Shown: piece by piece, positions 51,457 through 60,554 of the stretch
Layout of the letters: each line of letters opens with the position of its first letter
Position numbering within the stretch: the first letter of the stretch is position 1
From: Kiritimatiellia bacterium
GTDB lineage: Bacteria; Verrucomicrobiota; Kiritimatiellia; UBA8416; JABMPJ01
DNA length: 64,000 nt
Direction of reading: 5' to 3'
NCBI GenBank assembly: GCA_030745755.1
Contig: JASLOA010000027.1
Span: forward strand, 124,001 to 188,000
Translations under genes and position numbers: made by a program
The notes under the pieces: generated by a model
Seen by the model: only the letters and a program-made list of their open reading frames with translations
Databases searched by the model: none
Told to the model about the DNA's origin: nothing

Positions 51457-52740
51457 TCAGATGGAGTTCAGGTGTTCTTTCGACCTCTCAAACGCCGGCT
51501 GTTCCGTCGTGGCACGCACGACTTCCTTGCCGTGTGTGTTGTAGCCGATAACCGTATCGTTATAGATCTCCTGAACCTTCTTCTCCCCGGAGGGCAGCGT
51601 TCTCTCGATCTCTGCAAGCTTGGGACCCTTCTTGATCTTGAACTTCTCGATGATCTGCTGGGTCGAACGAAACAGCTGGAGCACCGCCAACAGCTCTCGA
51701 TCGGGACAGCTGTAGAGGGCCAGTGCGTCCTCAACCCCCGGACCGAACATCTGCTCAAGGTAGCCCTTGGGAACCCAACGCGGCGGGATGTAGTACCCGT
51801 TGGCCTGTGTTCCAAACTGCGGATATAGAGGCAGCGCGATCTTACGCTCCTTGATCAGGTAGTACAGCGGGTTGTCCGGCATGGGATCCCATTCCCCGTC
51901 CTTGATCCGGACCAGTCCCTGCAACCGAATCTTGCCCACGCAGGAGGCCATGCATCGGGTTTCCAGGGGTTCCCCGTTGGGACTCAGCTCAGGGTCCTTG
52001 CCTTCAATACGCGGATAACAGCCGATGCACTTTTCTGAAACACGGGTTGTGGGTCGATACAAGGACTTCTTGTAGGGACAGGCTTCCACACATTTCCGGT
52101 AGCCGCGGCATCGCTTCTGATCGATGAGGACGATGCCATCTTCCTTGCGCTTGTAGATCGCCTTACGGGGGCAAGCCGCCAGGCAGGCCGGGTAGCTGCA
52201 ATGGTTGCAGAGGCGTTGGAGGTAGAAGAACCAGACGTCGTGTTCCGGCAGTTGGGTGGAGCGGCCCCATTCACCTTCCTTCATCACCTTACCGGAGGCC
52301 GTCTCTTCATGAATATTCGGATTCTGCCATTCCTGGTCGGTGGGCAGGTACCCCAATGCGCGCCGGGATGCGTCGGCGGAAGGATCCTTGTCGGCGGCCT
52401 CAAAAATGGTGTTTCCTTCGAACAGCCCAAACGGTTTCTCCGCGCTCTTCTCGAACGTATCCCACGTCTGCCCGCCGGGGTTGGTCTTTTCCAACATGCC
52501 CAGCAGTTTTACGTCCCAGTTCAGCGGATAGCCGCCATACGGCTTGGTTTCAACATTGTTCCACCACATGAACTCCTGGCCCTTGGAAAAGGTCCAGGTC
52601 GATTTGCAGGCCATCGTACAGGTCTGGCAGGCAATACACCGATTGATGTTAAACACGAAGGCGAACTGCGAATCCGGATGACTTTCGTCGTACGGGTAGC
52701 TCATCTCGCGGCCCAGTTGCCAATTAAAAACGTCGGACAT
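51457..52740 (-). CDS. nxrB: Fe-S (beta) subunit of a periplasmic NXR/Nar-type enzyme
   Basis: The 427-residue protein has four Cys motifs: CIACQTCTMACK (Cys35, 38, 41, 45), CNHCSYPACLAACP, CRGYRKCVEACPYKK and CIGCYPRIEG with CMASCVGKI. The FNINRCIACQTC opening and WWNNVETKPYGGYPLNWDVKLL are hallmarks of the NXR/PcrB/Nar-type group. It has no signal peptide and would be exported with the Tat-bearing catalytic subunit. It passes electrons between the molybdenum centre and the gamma subunit. Whether nitrite oxidation or nitrate reduction is the natural direction cannot be read from sequence. Confidence 0.88.
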   Translation of the reverse strand: MSDVFNWQLGREMSYPYDESHPDSQFAFVFNINRCIACQTCTMACKSTWTFSKGQEFMWWNNVETKPYGGYPLNWDVKLLGMLEKTNPGGQTWDTFEKSAEKPFGLFEGNTIFEAADKDPSADASRRALGYLPTDQEWQNPNIHEETASGKVMKEGEWGRSTQLPEHDVWFFYLQRLCNHCSYPACLAACPRKAIYKRKEDGIVLIDQKRCRGYRKCVEACPYKKSLYRPTTRVSEKCIGCYPRIEGKDPELSPNGEPLETRCMASCVGKIRLQGLVRIKDGEWDPMPDNPLYYLIKERKIALPLYPQFGTQANGYYIPPRWVPKGYLEQMFGPGVEDALALYSCPDRELLAVLQLFRSTQQIIEKFKIKKGPKLAEIERTLPSGEKKVQEIYNDTVIGYNTHGKEVVRATTEQPAFERSKEHLNSI

Positions 52741-52772
52741 GATGTATCCTTCCTTGTATTATCCTCAAAATC

Positions 52773-53123
52773 CTATGCGCACACTTCCGTTGCACATACT
52801 GACACCCTCAAAGTTCCGCAACGCTCCAGGATTGCGTTGACCCGGGCGCGGACCCTGTCCGCCCCCAGCAACTGCTTCAGACCGGCTGTGGCGCTATAGA
52901 AAGGGTCGTCAAACAGCTGCATAATCTCGTCGTGGCTCTTGCCAAGCATGGCAAACTCCTCGACGAGAATCGTCAACATCAGCTCCGGGTCGCCCGGCGC
53001 CGAATCAGCCGTCATTCCCATGGGGTCACCTGCCTCAACCGGGCGATTGGCGGGGTGCTCCTCATTCTGGAACGCCTGCTCCGCCGTGCCCGGCCCGACC
53101 GGTTCTGTCGTCTGTTCAGACAT
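52773..53123 (-). CDS. Small conserved protein between the NXR alpha and beta genes
   Basis: The 116-residue protein has an acidic, probably disordered first half and a helical second half with ELMLTILVEEFAMLGKSHDEIMQLFDDPFYSATAGLKQLL. The last 17 residues hold three cysteines. I do not recognise a family with a known function. Small proteins with a DPFY-like motif occur next to related molybdoenzymes, perhaps as a chaperone or small subunit. CAGGA precedes the ATG. It lies two bases after the alpha gene and 33 before the beta gene, so it is almost surely part of the same unit. Confidence 0.7.
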   Translation of the reverse strand: MSEQTTEPVGPGTAEQAFQNEEHPANRPVEAGDPMGMTADSAPGDPELMLTILVEEFAMLGKSHDEIMQLFDDPFYSATAGLKQLLGADRVRARVNAILERCGTLRVSVCATEVCA

Positions 53124-53125
53124 GC

Positions 53126-56100
53126 TTATCCTGTTGTAGTCAGATCGCCCGAAAGGTAGCGCTTCATCTCGTCATTCTCCGTGCCGACCGAACGACCGGT
53201 TGTGGCCGGGAGCCACACGCCCTGTCCGCCCAGTCCGCCGTCCTCCGCCTTGACGATGCGTACCAGCGTCTCTTTCGGCACCGTATTCACACCGTGATTG
53301 TCCACCGCAAACCCGAACGTGAAACCCATGGCTCCGGTCTTCTTGTGAAACAGGGTGTCGGTCTGGTGCATCGGCATCAGCCAACTGCGCGTGATGCTCT
53401 GATGCGATCCGTAGCGGTAGTTCGACTGGTAGCCCGTATCTTCCGCCAGCGCCATGCCATCTTCGCGGGTCTCGTGTGCTTTGACCGTACGCTCCGTGGC
53501 AATCCACCCCGTGTGTTTCATAATGGTCATGCTGTAGGGCAGTGACGGGTTCAACTTGAGCCGCACCAGGCAGCGGAATGCCTTGGTCAGCGGATGCTGT
53601 TTCGTGGCACCAACAAACGGACGATCTTCCGTGTTTGCGTCCACGTAGACGTAGTCCCCCTCGTTGAGTCCCATCTCCTGTGCCGCCGCCGGATTCATCT
53701 GGACCTGCCTGTCGCCCACGCCGGGCGCCCGCTTGTCTTCGCGGTACGGGTCACCATGGTTGGTGCTCCAGATCCAGTGCCAGTCAACCGTTGACCAGGA
53801 GGAATGCGTGGTATGCCGACTCTTCGGCGTCGAGCAGAAGAAGCGGTAGCCCTCGGCCCAGAGCGGATTGACCGTCTTCTTGGCGTCGGCCCAGCTCATC
53901 TTGATGTTGCGGACGGTCCGCAGGTCCGGGTCCATGGCATCCTGCGGAATACCATAGTCATTGGGCCTGATATAGGGACTCGTCGAGACGATGACATTGG
54001 GAAGGTACGGCGTCGCTTCCGTCCCTTCGCGGTGAACAATCAGGTTCTCGCCGTATTCGATCGCCTCGGGAAGATCGCAATACCCGCACAGACGTCCGTT
54101 ATCGGTATAGAAGGGAATGTCGTCGTTTACCTGTTCATAGAACGCGACTCTGGGGTAGGTGCGGAACAGCATCAACGCGGCGCCCGGCTCACCGCCATAC
54201 GCGCCCTTCTCGATCTTGTCGAGCTGGTAGGCGCCTTTCTCGCCGCGGGTCGTGGTGCAGTTGTTCAACACGCGCTGGATATAAACCCTGGCCTTCTTCT
54301 CCGTCACGAACTTCCAGTAATCGGCGAAGCGACGATCCCCGGTAAGCTTGCCAAGCGCTCTGCCGACTCCGGCAAAGATCTCGCCATCGTCCCTGGAATC
54401 GTACAAGGGCTTGATCCCGTTTCCGCCCCATACCTGCAGGAATGGATTGGAGCAGGCCGCCCCCAGTTCCAGGTCTTCGAATTCCACCCAGGAATTCGCC
54501 GGCAGGATGATATCGGAATACTCGGCCGAAGCGGTCCACTCCACCTGCTGATCGACAATCATGTCGATCTTGGGAAAGACGTTGACGATCAGGTTGTAGA
54601 CCCACTTGGCCTGGTTGATCAGGTTGGCGTTGTTATACCACATCAGTTTGGTCGGACACGGCATATGCGTGCTGCCCGTGAACACCTTGCGCCCTTCTGA
54701 AGGCGTATCCACGATCAGCGGCTTCTCGCCATGGCCCCAGAAGGCCACATCTTCACCGTAGGTGTAGTTGCGAATATGATCATGATGATTGATGCGGGCC
54801 TTCTCATCCATGACCGGATGGAAGGGGTTCTCGTGCGAGTAGGTTCCGGCGCCCGGCCCGGTCCAGGGCGAGCCCTGCAGCAGGGCGCCCTTGTAGTTGC
54901 CGGCCCATGTGAATACGCCGGCGCCATGCTTGCCGATGTTTCCGGTCAGCATCATTGGCAGGTAACAGGCCCGGTTGTGCAAGGTGCCATGGAAGTAGTG
55001 ATTGGTGCCTTCACCATGGTGAATGGCGACCGGATGTCCCGCCTGGGTTGTCTCCCATATGTCCCTGGCCAGTCGCTCAACCAGTGTCGCATCGGCGCCA
55101 CTGATATCCTGTACCGTCTTCGAGTCGTAGTCCTTCAGATGCTCTTTGTACATCTCGTAGACCGGCATGACCTCGATTTCTTTTCCATCCACGGTCGTAA
55201 CGTTGAACTTCCCGTGCAGAGCGGCGTTCATGTTGGCATTCTTGCCGACCTCGTCACGGCTGATGGCCACAACCTTCTTGGCCTTGGCATCCCATATGGT
55301 GAAATCACCGATCTTCTCGCGCTGGTCCGCCTTGAGATTATGAAGGTTGAACGACGGGCCTTTCGAAATGTCTTTCTGCTTGTAACCGTCAATGACCTCT
55401 TCCGGGCGCAGCCGCTTCAAGGTGTCCGTACGCACCAGCAGGGGGAAGTCCGTGAACCCTTTGACGAACGTCTCATCGATCCAGTCATTGTCCATCAGGA
55501 TCTTGGCCAGGCAGAGCACCACGGCTGTGTCCGAGAGACCCGGCCTCACGCCGATCCAATAGTCGGCCTTGGCGGACGGGGCGCTGTAGTCCGGCGTAAT
55601 GACAACGATCTTGCCGCCATGCTCGATGATCTCCGTCAGCCAGTGACTGTCGGCCATCTTGTTCTCGATGAGGTTCTTGCCGATCTGAATGTTCAGCCTG
55701 GAAAAACGCATATCGTTCATGTCGCAGTCGGAGGTCTGCAGACCGTGTACGAACGGCTGGCCCGGCGCCTGGTCGCCGCGCCAGGTATATTCGGTCCATT
55801 CGCGACACCCGACCGCATCCTTCTCACTCGTGCCGCGCACATGGTGATCCACCAGGCCGGTCATGTTGGCGAAGCGGAAGAGCCCGAACTTGCCGATAAG
55901 ACCATGGATCGGGAGACAGGAACCAATCTTCATGGTGCGGGTTCCGGCGCCCTTCCAATGCTCCAACATCGCCTCGTCGTAACCATCCTTCAGCAGGCGG
56001 GCCTTGCCCTGGTCGCCACTATAGGTGTCGCCCACTGCCATCATGCCCCTGGCGCTGTAGTCCCACGCATCTTCCCAGGACACGCGCACGAAAGAGTCCT

Positions 56101-56656
56101 GGCCACGGCTGTCGAACCGGTATTTCTTGCGGAGCGACGGATTATCCGAGAGGGAAGGGAACCCGGCATCGGCCCATTCCTTCCATCCCCTGCGAATGAC
56201 CGGTCCCTTGAGCCGGTAGGGGCCGTACACCCGGCGCTGGAAGGTATACCCCTTGGGGCAGCCACGCGGATTCCAATGATCGGTCGCCTTGTTTCCATAG
56301 AGATCGCCGATACGGCCATGATCGTAATTCTGCTCGGCCCGTACCATCACGCCGTTCCTCACAAAAGCACGCATACGGCACATGTGGGTGTCATTTGGCG
56401 CACAGATCCACGTGAAGGTCCGATCATAGTGATACTGATCGAGGTAGACCTTCTCCCATCCCCGCTCCGGATAGTGTTCGAGAGGATTCTCGATATCCTG
56501 GATAGAGGTCAGTCCGCCAAGGACATCGATGGGTGATGCCAGCACGGCGGAACCCGCCCCGAGCAGTTGAAGGAAGCTACGACGCGAGACCGCTGACTTG
56601 TCTTCCGCCAGGTGGTCGTTGAGGGGCCGTTTTGAATCTCGTGAGTTGTCTTGCAT
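53126..56656 (-). CDS. nxrA: Catalytic (alpha) subunit of a periplasmic NXR/Nar-type molybdoenzyme
   Basis: The 1176-residue bis-MGD enzyme has a twin-arginine signal (SRRSFLQLLGAG, residues 24-35), so it is exported to the periplasm, unlike cytoplasmic NarG. A Cys set near the N-terminus (Cys85, 93 and 133, in WICAPNDTHMC and RGCPKG) would hold a [4Fe-4S] cluster. GRIGDLYGNKATDHWNPRGCPKGYTFQRRVYGPYRLKGP is the pattern of the NXR clade shared by anammox, Nitrospira-type and related enzymes. It interconverts nitrite and nitrate. GAGGAATAAG precedes the ATG. It follows the gamma-like gene by 27 bases. Confidence 0.9.
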   Translation of the reverse strand: MQDNSRDSKRPLNDHLAEDKSAVSRRSFLQLLGAGSAVLASPIDVLGGLTSIQDIENPLEHYPERGWEKVYLDQYHYDRTFTWICAPNDTHMCRMRAFVRNGVMVRAEQNYDHGRIGDLYGNKATDHWNPRGCPKGYTFQRRVYGPYRLKGPVIRRGWKEWADAGFPSLSDNPSLRKKYRFDSRGQDSFVRVSWEDAWDYSARGMMAVGDTYSGDQGKARLLKDGYDEAMLEHWKGAGTRTMKIGSCLPIHGLIGKFGLFRFANMTGLVDHHVRGTSEKDAVGCREWTEYTWRGDQAPGQPFVHGLQTSDCDMNDMRFSRLNIQIGKNLIENKMADSHWLTEIIEHGGKIVVITPDYSAPSAKADYWIGVRPGLSDTAVVLCLAKILMDNDWIDETFVKGFTDFPLLVRTDTLKRLRPEEVIDGYKQKDISKGPSFNLHNLKADQREKIGDFTIWDAKAKKVVAISRDEVGKNANMNAALHGKFNVTTVDGKEIEVMPVYEMYKEHLKDYDSKTVQDISGADATLVERLARDIWETTQAGHPVAIHHGEGTNHYFHGTLHNRACYLPMMLTGNIGKHGAGVFTWAGNYKGALLQGSPWTGPGAGTYSHENPFHPVMDEKARINHHDHIRNYTYGEDVAFWGHGEKPLIVDTPSEGRKVFTGSTHMPCPTKLMWYNNANLINQAKWVYNLIVNVFPKIDMIVDQQVEWTASAEYSDIILPANSWVEFEDLELGAACSNPFLQVWGGNGIKPLYDSRDDGEIFAGVGRALGKLTGDRRFADYWKFVTEKKARVYIQRVLNNCTTTRGEKGAYQLDKIEKGAYGGEPGAALMLFRTYPRVAFYEQVNDDIPFYTDNGRLCGYCDLPEAIEYGENLIVHREGTEATPYLPNVIVSTSPYIRPNDYGIPQDAMDPDLRTVRNIKMSWADAKKTVNPLWAEGYRFFCSTPKSRHTTHSSWSTVDWHWIWSTNHGDPYREDKRAPGVGDRQVQMNPAAAQEMGLNEGDYVYVDANTEDRPFVGATKQHPLTKAFRCLVRLKLNPSLPYSMTIMKHTGWIATERTVKAHETREDGMALAEDTGYQSNYRYGSHQSITRSWLMPMHQTDTLFHKKTGAMGFTFGFAVDNHGVNTVPKETLVRIVKAEDGGLGGQGVWLPATTGRSVGTENDEMKRYLSGDLTTTG

Positions 56657-56683
56657 ATTCTTATTCCTCGATTCCCGACGTGA

Positions 56684-58225
56684 TCATCCTTCAATTCTGA
56701 GCTTGTGCCAGATCGTCACTGATTTCTGGCCGTTACGATCTCCCGCAGCGCCGTCCCACAGCGCCAGTGCAATCGAAATCGTGTCTCCGGGAGTGGCTCC
56801 GGCGCCATCCTTCAGGTCGCTCACAAACACGACCGACCAGCGGCCTTTCTCCCAGTGCGCCTCGCCGGTGATGGTCTGCGCGGCGGCGCCACGGGTGGTC
56901 AGCGTGCCAAAGCCCGCTGCGCCAAGACTCTCCACCGGAGATACGGGGCATGTCTGAGACACGGGGTTCCCCGCATGCTCACCGGTATGGAACGGCGGCC
57001 CATCCGGGGCGCCAAAATTATGAGGCTCGCGCGGCATGTTGGGGTGCGCATCCGCGACCGTACCGCGACCGCGAGCCATATCTTTCGTCAAAGCGGCCTT
57101 CCAGTACCAGATGCTCACTTCGTCATCCTTGGCCCCCATGGCAAAGAACGGGGGGTCATCGCTGGACGAGAGTTGGACTGCCGAGCCATCCGTGAATCCG
57201 TGCTGGGCAAGCATGGAGTCATCGCGGGTTGCATCGCTCCATGACAGGCGTATGGCCAGCTTCGTGCCATCATGCGCGGCCTGCAGCTCACACCCTTCGA
57301 TACGGTCGTGACGCCACCACAGTGGCATGACCGGAACAAACGTAGACGCATAGTTGCTCCAGTCCGGGTGACTGGGGTTCGGATTAATCACGCCCTCGGC
57401 GCGCGCCGCTACGAAGATCTTCTGCTTCTGGAGCACCCGCTCCTGTGCGCCCGGCTTGACAAACTGCTGCACGTAGTGAGTCACCGCCCAGAGCTGGTCG
57501 TCAGTGTAGTCGGTTCCAGGCATTGGCGTGCCGGGCATGCCGCGCCTGATGCGTCGGGCCAGGTCAACGCCTCCGCTGCCCCCTTTGAAGATGCCCTGCG
57601 TAAAGTCGCGCGAGAAGATCGCGCGCCCCTCGTCATTCTTCATGTCGAGCTTGTTCTTGCCGCGCCCATCCGCGTCATGACAGTTCGCGCAGTTGGCTGT
57701 ATACAGATCCTTGCCCACGGCGAGCTGCTTCGGCGTGGGCTTGGGTTCCGGGGAGATCTTGACGACCGGACCCGCCTCAAACACATCGTGGGCGATCTCA
57801 AGCGCCTCCTTGCGTGTCATGCGATCATCGTCAGCCAGCAGGTCGGCGACCTTGCCCTCAACGGCAAGATGCCTCACCGTTGCCGCAAGCGTCTCCAGGT
57901 CGCGGTCCTCGAAATGTCCCCAGGAAGGCATCGACGATCCCGCCATGCCCATCCGCAACGTGTCGACGATATCGGCGTCCGATGGGAGCCCGGACTCTGT
58001 CGATGTCAGCCGGAAGCTGCCACCACTGAAATCTCTCGGCTTCGGTGACAGCAGGTATTCGGCCTCGCCATCGCCCTGCCCCGTCTCCCCGTGGCAGGAG
58101 GCGCAATGCTTGTCGTATAGCTCCATGCCCTGCTTCAGGGCGCGATCTGAGAGTTCCGCCGCCATCAGGAGCGACCCAGTCGTGAACACCAAACACCATG
58201 TCAGAAGAAATGTTTTTATCTGCAT
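56684..58225 (-). CDS. Dihaem cytochrome c with C-terminal ethylbenzene-dehydrogenase gamma-like haem b domain
   Basis: The 513-residue product has a signal peptide (MQIKTFLLTWCLVF to LLMA), two cytochrome c domains (CASCH near residue 42; CANCH near 182) and, from about residue 250, a beta-rich domain of the DMSO-reductase gamma/DOMON class that binds one haem b (WWRHDRIEGCELQAAHDGTKLAIRLSW, VVFVSDL). This matches the NXR gamma subunit (NxrC) with a fused cytochrome c. It is the first gene of the long nitrogen cluster; AGGAGAT precedes its ATG. Confidence 0.85.
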   Translation of the reverse strand: MQIKTFLLTWCLVFTTGSLLMAAELSDRALKQGMELYDKHCASCHGETGQGDGEAEYLLSPKPRDFSGGSFRLTSTESGLPSDADIVDTLRMGMAGSSMPSWGHFEDRDLETLAATVRHLAVEGKVADLLADDDRMTRKEALEIAHDVFEAGPVVKISPEPKPTPKQLAVGKDLYTANCANCHDADGRGKNKLDMKNDEGRAIFSRDFTQGIFKGGSGGVDLARRIRRGMPGTPMPGTDYTDDQLWAVTHYVQQFVKPGAQERVLQKQKIFVAARAEGVINPNPSHPDWSNYASTFVPVMPLWWRHDRIEGCELQAAHDGTKLAIRLSWSDATRDDSMLAQHGFTDGSAVQLSSSDDPPFFAMGAKDDEVSIWYWKAALTKDMARGRGTVADAHPNMPREPHNFGAPDGPPFHTGEHAGNPVSQTCPVSPVESLGAAGFGTLTTRGAAAQTITGEAHWEKGRWSVVFVSDLKDGAGATPGDTISIALALWDGAAGDRNGQKSVTIWHKLRIEG

Positions 58226-58308
58226 CTTGTTGAATATCTCCTCTACCTTTTTCCTCGGCATTACATGGGCCGCACATCGGTGTCCGCGCGGCGAGCCGGC
58301 GATCTTGC

Positions 58309-58323
58309 TACCACTGAGTGGTA
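58309..58323. promoter_or_regulatory. 15-bp palindrome upstream of the NXR cluster
   Basis: TACCACT-G-AGTGGTA is a perfect 7-1-7 inverted repeat in the 168-base gap between mobB and the NXR gamma-like gene. Its halves are close to the NarL heptamer TACYYMT (one mismatch), though NarL-type pairs normally have a two-base spacer. It could be the operator of a nitrate- or nitrite-responsive regulator. Confidence 0.35.
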
Positions 58324-58393
58324 CCAACGAAGATTGCGGGAGGCTAGACCGTCCATCAGCCCCGGTCAAGAAAGAACTGGCAGAACGCGAGTA

Positions 58394-58924
58394 TCAGACT
58401 GCGCCGGTAAGCATGCCGCCGGTGGTGATGGCGTCTTGATGCCGTAGTGTGACGCTGTTCTCAAGGTGTTCCACAACGGCGGCCAGGCGGTCGTCATCAC
58501 GCCCGAGATCGAGTGTGACGCGCATAGTTCCTTCAGGCGCCACGTCATCTTCACTACGTCTGAGCCAGACTTTGTCGAGGAAAGGGGTATGTTTGCGGCC
58601 CTCTACCAGGACCAGGTCGTAGTGTCGGCAGAGATTGGCCAGCACCTGTTCCAGCTCCGCATCCCCATTGCCATGGAGTCGAACGAAGCTCTGTTCGGGC
58701 CCCTGCAACACGACATCGGCTCCGGCCTGGTAGATGCGGTCGGAATCCTTGCCCGGGGTGTCGATGTTGAGGCCGTGTACATCGTGTTTCAGCACGGCAA
58801 CCTTGAGCCCTCGGCGGGTCAGTTCAGGAATGAGCTGAAGAAGCAATGTGGTTTTGCCCGCGTTGCTGTAGCCGCAAATGGCCAGGGCGGGGGATGGCAG
58901 TGAGTTGGAATGGTTAGCGTCCAC
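58394..58924 (-). CDS. mobB: MobB: molybdopterin-guanine dinucleotide biosynthesis adaptor
   Basis: The 176-residue P-loop GTPase has GYSNAGKTTLLLQLIPEL at the N-terminus, VAVLKHDVHGLNIDTPGKDSDRIYQAGADVVL and LVLVEGRKHTPFLDKVW, typical of MobB. It binds GTP and helps MobA attach GMP to molybdopterin, which NapA and the NXR enzyme need. It overlaps the MOSC-MogA gene by 11 bases. Confidence 0.92.
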   Translation of the reverse strand: MDANHSNSLPSPALAICGYSNAGKTTLLLQLIPELTRRGLKVAVLKHDVHGLNIDTPGKDSDRIYQAGADVVLQGPEQSFVRLHGNGDAELEQVLANLCRHYDLVLVEGRKHTPFLDKVWLRRSEDDVAPEGTMRVTLDLGRDDDRLAAVVEHLENSVTLRHQDAITTGGMLTGAV

Positions 58925-59870
58925 AGTCAGAGGGATCTCCCTTCATCTTCTTGATTCCGTGTCCCAGTGCCGGCATAACCGCATCAATGCTCTCGGAGGC
59001 TGCACGTTCGGACCCGGGGGTCGACATGATCAGCGTCTGCTGGCAGATACCGGAAGCGGAGCGTGACAGCATGGCGCGCGGGGTCTTGGTCATTGAGGCC
59101 GTACGCATGGCCTCGTCCAGCCCCGGGGTCAACCGATCCACGACCGACCTCACGGCTTCGGGTGTAACGTCGCGCGGCGAGAAGCCGGTGCCGCCCACGG
59201 CAACCACGAGATCGATCGAGTGCCCATCGGCATAGTGTTTCATGCGGGCCGCAATCTGCTCCTGCTCATCGGGAATCACCTCCAGCTGGTAGAGGTGCGC
59301 CCCCAGCCCGGCCTCCAGGCGCCTGGCCACGGCCGGCCCGGCGGTATCCTCGGCCTCCCCGCGCGAACAGCGGTCGCTGATGGTGAGCACGACCACCTGC
59401 AAGGTGTCGCGCGGGACACACTCCATGATTTCAACCGCGTCGCCTTCCTTGATCTCGCCGCCGGTGAGCACGCGCGCGAAGACGCCGAGGCGGGGCATGA
59501 TGCAGTCGCCGGTCTGATGGTAGATCGCGCAGTGGGCGTGGCAGGTCTTGCCGAGCTGGGAGACCGACAATTCCACCCCGTTCCCGATCCTCAGGCGGCT
59601 GCCCAGTCCGAGAGGATAGAGGTCGATTCCCGACACCACCAGGTTCTCAGCAAAATCGCCTGCCTTCAGGTCGGGAAGTCCCTTGGCTTTCATATCGTCA
59701 ACATCGCCTGCCGCCAACAGGCTGACCTGGCGATGCCAGTCGCCCGCATGGGCATCCCCCTCAAAGCCCTGTTGGGCCACCAGGCGTGCCTGCTCCACGG
59801 GTGTCTTGCGCTCGCCCTTCCTGGCGCTGAGGCAAATGGCGTCAATCCTGCCTTTGTCCTGGCTTGTCAT
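58914..59870 (-). CDS. MOSC-MogA fusion protein
   Basis: Residues about 1-145 form a MOSC domain (QQGFEGDAHAGDWHRQVSLL and GDFAENLVVSGIDL, with LGKTCHAHCAIYHQTGDCIMPRLG, including the Cys expected to bind sulfur-containing cofactor). Residues about 155-318 are MogA/MoaB (VVLTISDRCSRGEAEDTAGPAV, GGTGFSPRDVTPEAV), which adenylates molybdopterin. Fusing the two would join cofactor adenylation with a sulfur-carrier domain. The gene overlaps mobB by 11 bases and shares one base with moaC. Confidence 0.9.
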   Translation of the reverse strand: MTSQDKGRIDAICLSARKGERKTPVEQARLVAQQGFEGDAHAGDWHRQVSLLAAGDVDDMKAKGLPDLKAGDFAENLVVSGIDLYPLGLGSRLRIGNGVELSVSQLGKTCHAHCAIYHQTGDCIMPRLGVFARVLTGGEIKEGDAVEIMECVPRDTLQVVVLTISDRCSRGEAEDTAGPAVARRLEAGLGAHLYQLEVIPDEQEQIAARMKHYADGHSIDLVVAVGGTGFSPRDVTPEAVRSVVDRLTPGLDEAMRTASMTKTPRAMLSRSASGICQQTLIMSTPGSERAASESIDAVMPALGHGIKKMKGDPSDCGR

Positions 59871-60364
59871 CAGTTGTTCCTCCCGGATTCGGCCTGCCAG
59901 CTGCCTGATTTGCCGCCGGTCTTCTCCAGCAGCCGCACAGACCTGATCTCGATGCCCTTGCCTGCCGATTTACACATATCATAGACGGTCAGCGCCGCCA
60001 CCGAAACGGCTGTTAGCGCTTCCATCTCCACCCCCGTGGTGCCGGTGCATCGCACGCAGCTTTCGATCCGAAGCAGGTCGCCCTCCCATTCCGCATCAAT
60101 CGAAATATGGTCCAGCAACAGCGGATGGCACATCGGAACCAGGCTGGAGGTCTGTTTCGCGGCCATGATGCCGGCGATGCGAGCGGTGTCCACCACGTTA
60201 CCTTTGGCGATTGCGCCGGTGGCACGCAGTTGTTCGGCAATCTGCCGCCCGAGGTCAATGTATGCTTCGGCCCGGGCGGTGCGGTTTGTGGGTGTTTTTT
60301 CTCCCACGTCCACCATGCGGGCCTGGCCGCTCTCGGAAAGATGGGCAAAGTCAGTTGTGCTCAT
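59870..60364 (-). CDS. moaC: Cyclic pyranopterin monophosphate synthase MoaC
   Basis: The 164-residue MoaC has MVDVGEKTPTNRTARA, IAGIMAAKQTSSLVPMCHPLLLDH and TGTTGVEMEALTAVSVAALTVYDMCKS, the substrate and catalytic segments (His in CHPL, Lys in KQTS). It makes cPMP with MoaA from GTP. It overlaps the small membrane-protein gene by 14 bases. Confidence 0.95.
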   Translation of the reverse strand: MSTTDFAHLSESGQARMVDVGEKTPTNRTARAEAYIDLGRQIAEQLRATGAIAKGNVVDTARIAGIMAAKQTSSLVPMCHPLLLDHISIDAEWEGDLLRIESCVRCTGTTGVEMEALTAVSVAALTVYDMCKSAGKGIEIRSVRLLEKTGGKSGSWQAESGRNN

Positions 60365-60554
60365 GAATCATGCTCCTTACTTGATGAAACGGCAACGGGT
60401 GAGGCGAAGAGTCCAGGTGAAGACGTCGGCCAAGCCGATCCAGAAGTGTGCCGCCCACCAGCCCGATGAGGAAGCCATAGGGCAGACCTGCCGCGGCAAG
60501 GCCCACCAGCAGGGCCAGGGGGAACCCAATGCGATCGAAACGGATTCTGCTCAT
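60351..60554 (-). CDS. Small membrane protein in the moa cluster
   Basis: The 67-residue product has a single long hydrophobic stretch (FPLALLVGLAAAGLPYGFLIGLVGG) and a basic tail. I do not recognise a family. It overlaps moaC by 14 bases and the moaA stop by four, and the reading frame is intact between two biosynthetic genes, so it is probably real. A shadow frame is the main alternative. Confidence 0.5.
   Translation of the reverse strand: MSRIRFDRIGFPLALLVGLAAAGLPYGFLIGLVGGTLLDRLGRRLHLDSSPHPLPFHQVRSMIHEHN

Noticed and set aside
54731-56536. 601-residue open frame on the plus strand
   Set aside because: It is antisense to the NXR alpha gene and shows no family features.
29892-58225. Anammox hydrazine pathway
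   Set aside because: No hydrazine synthase or hydrazine dehydrogenase genes are seen; only NXR- and bc-type parts are shared with anammox bacteria.
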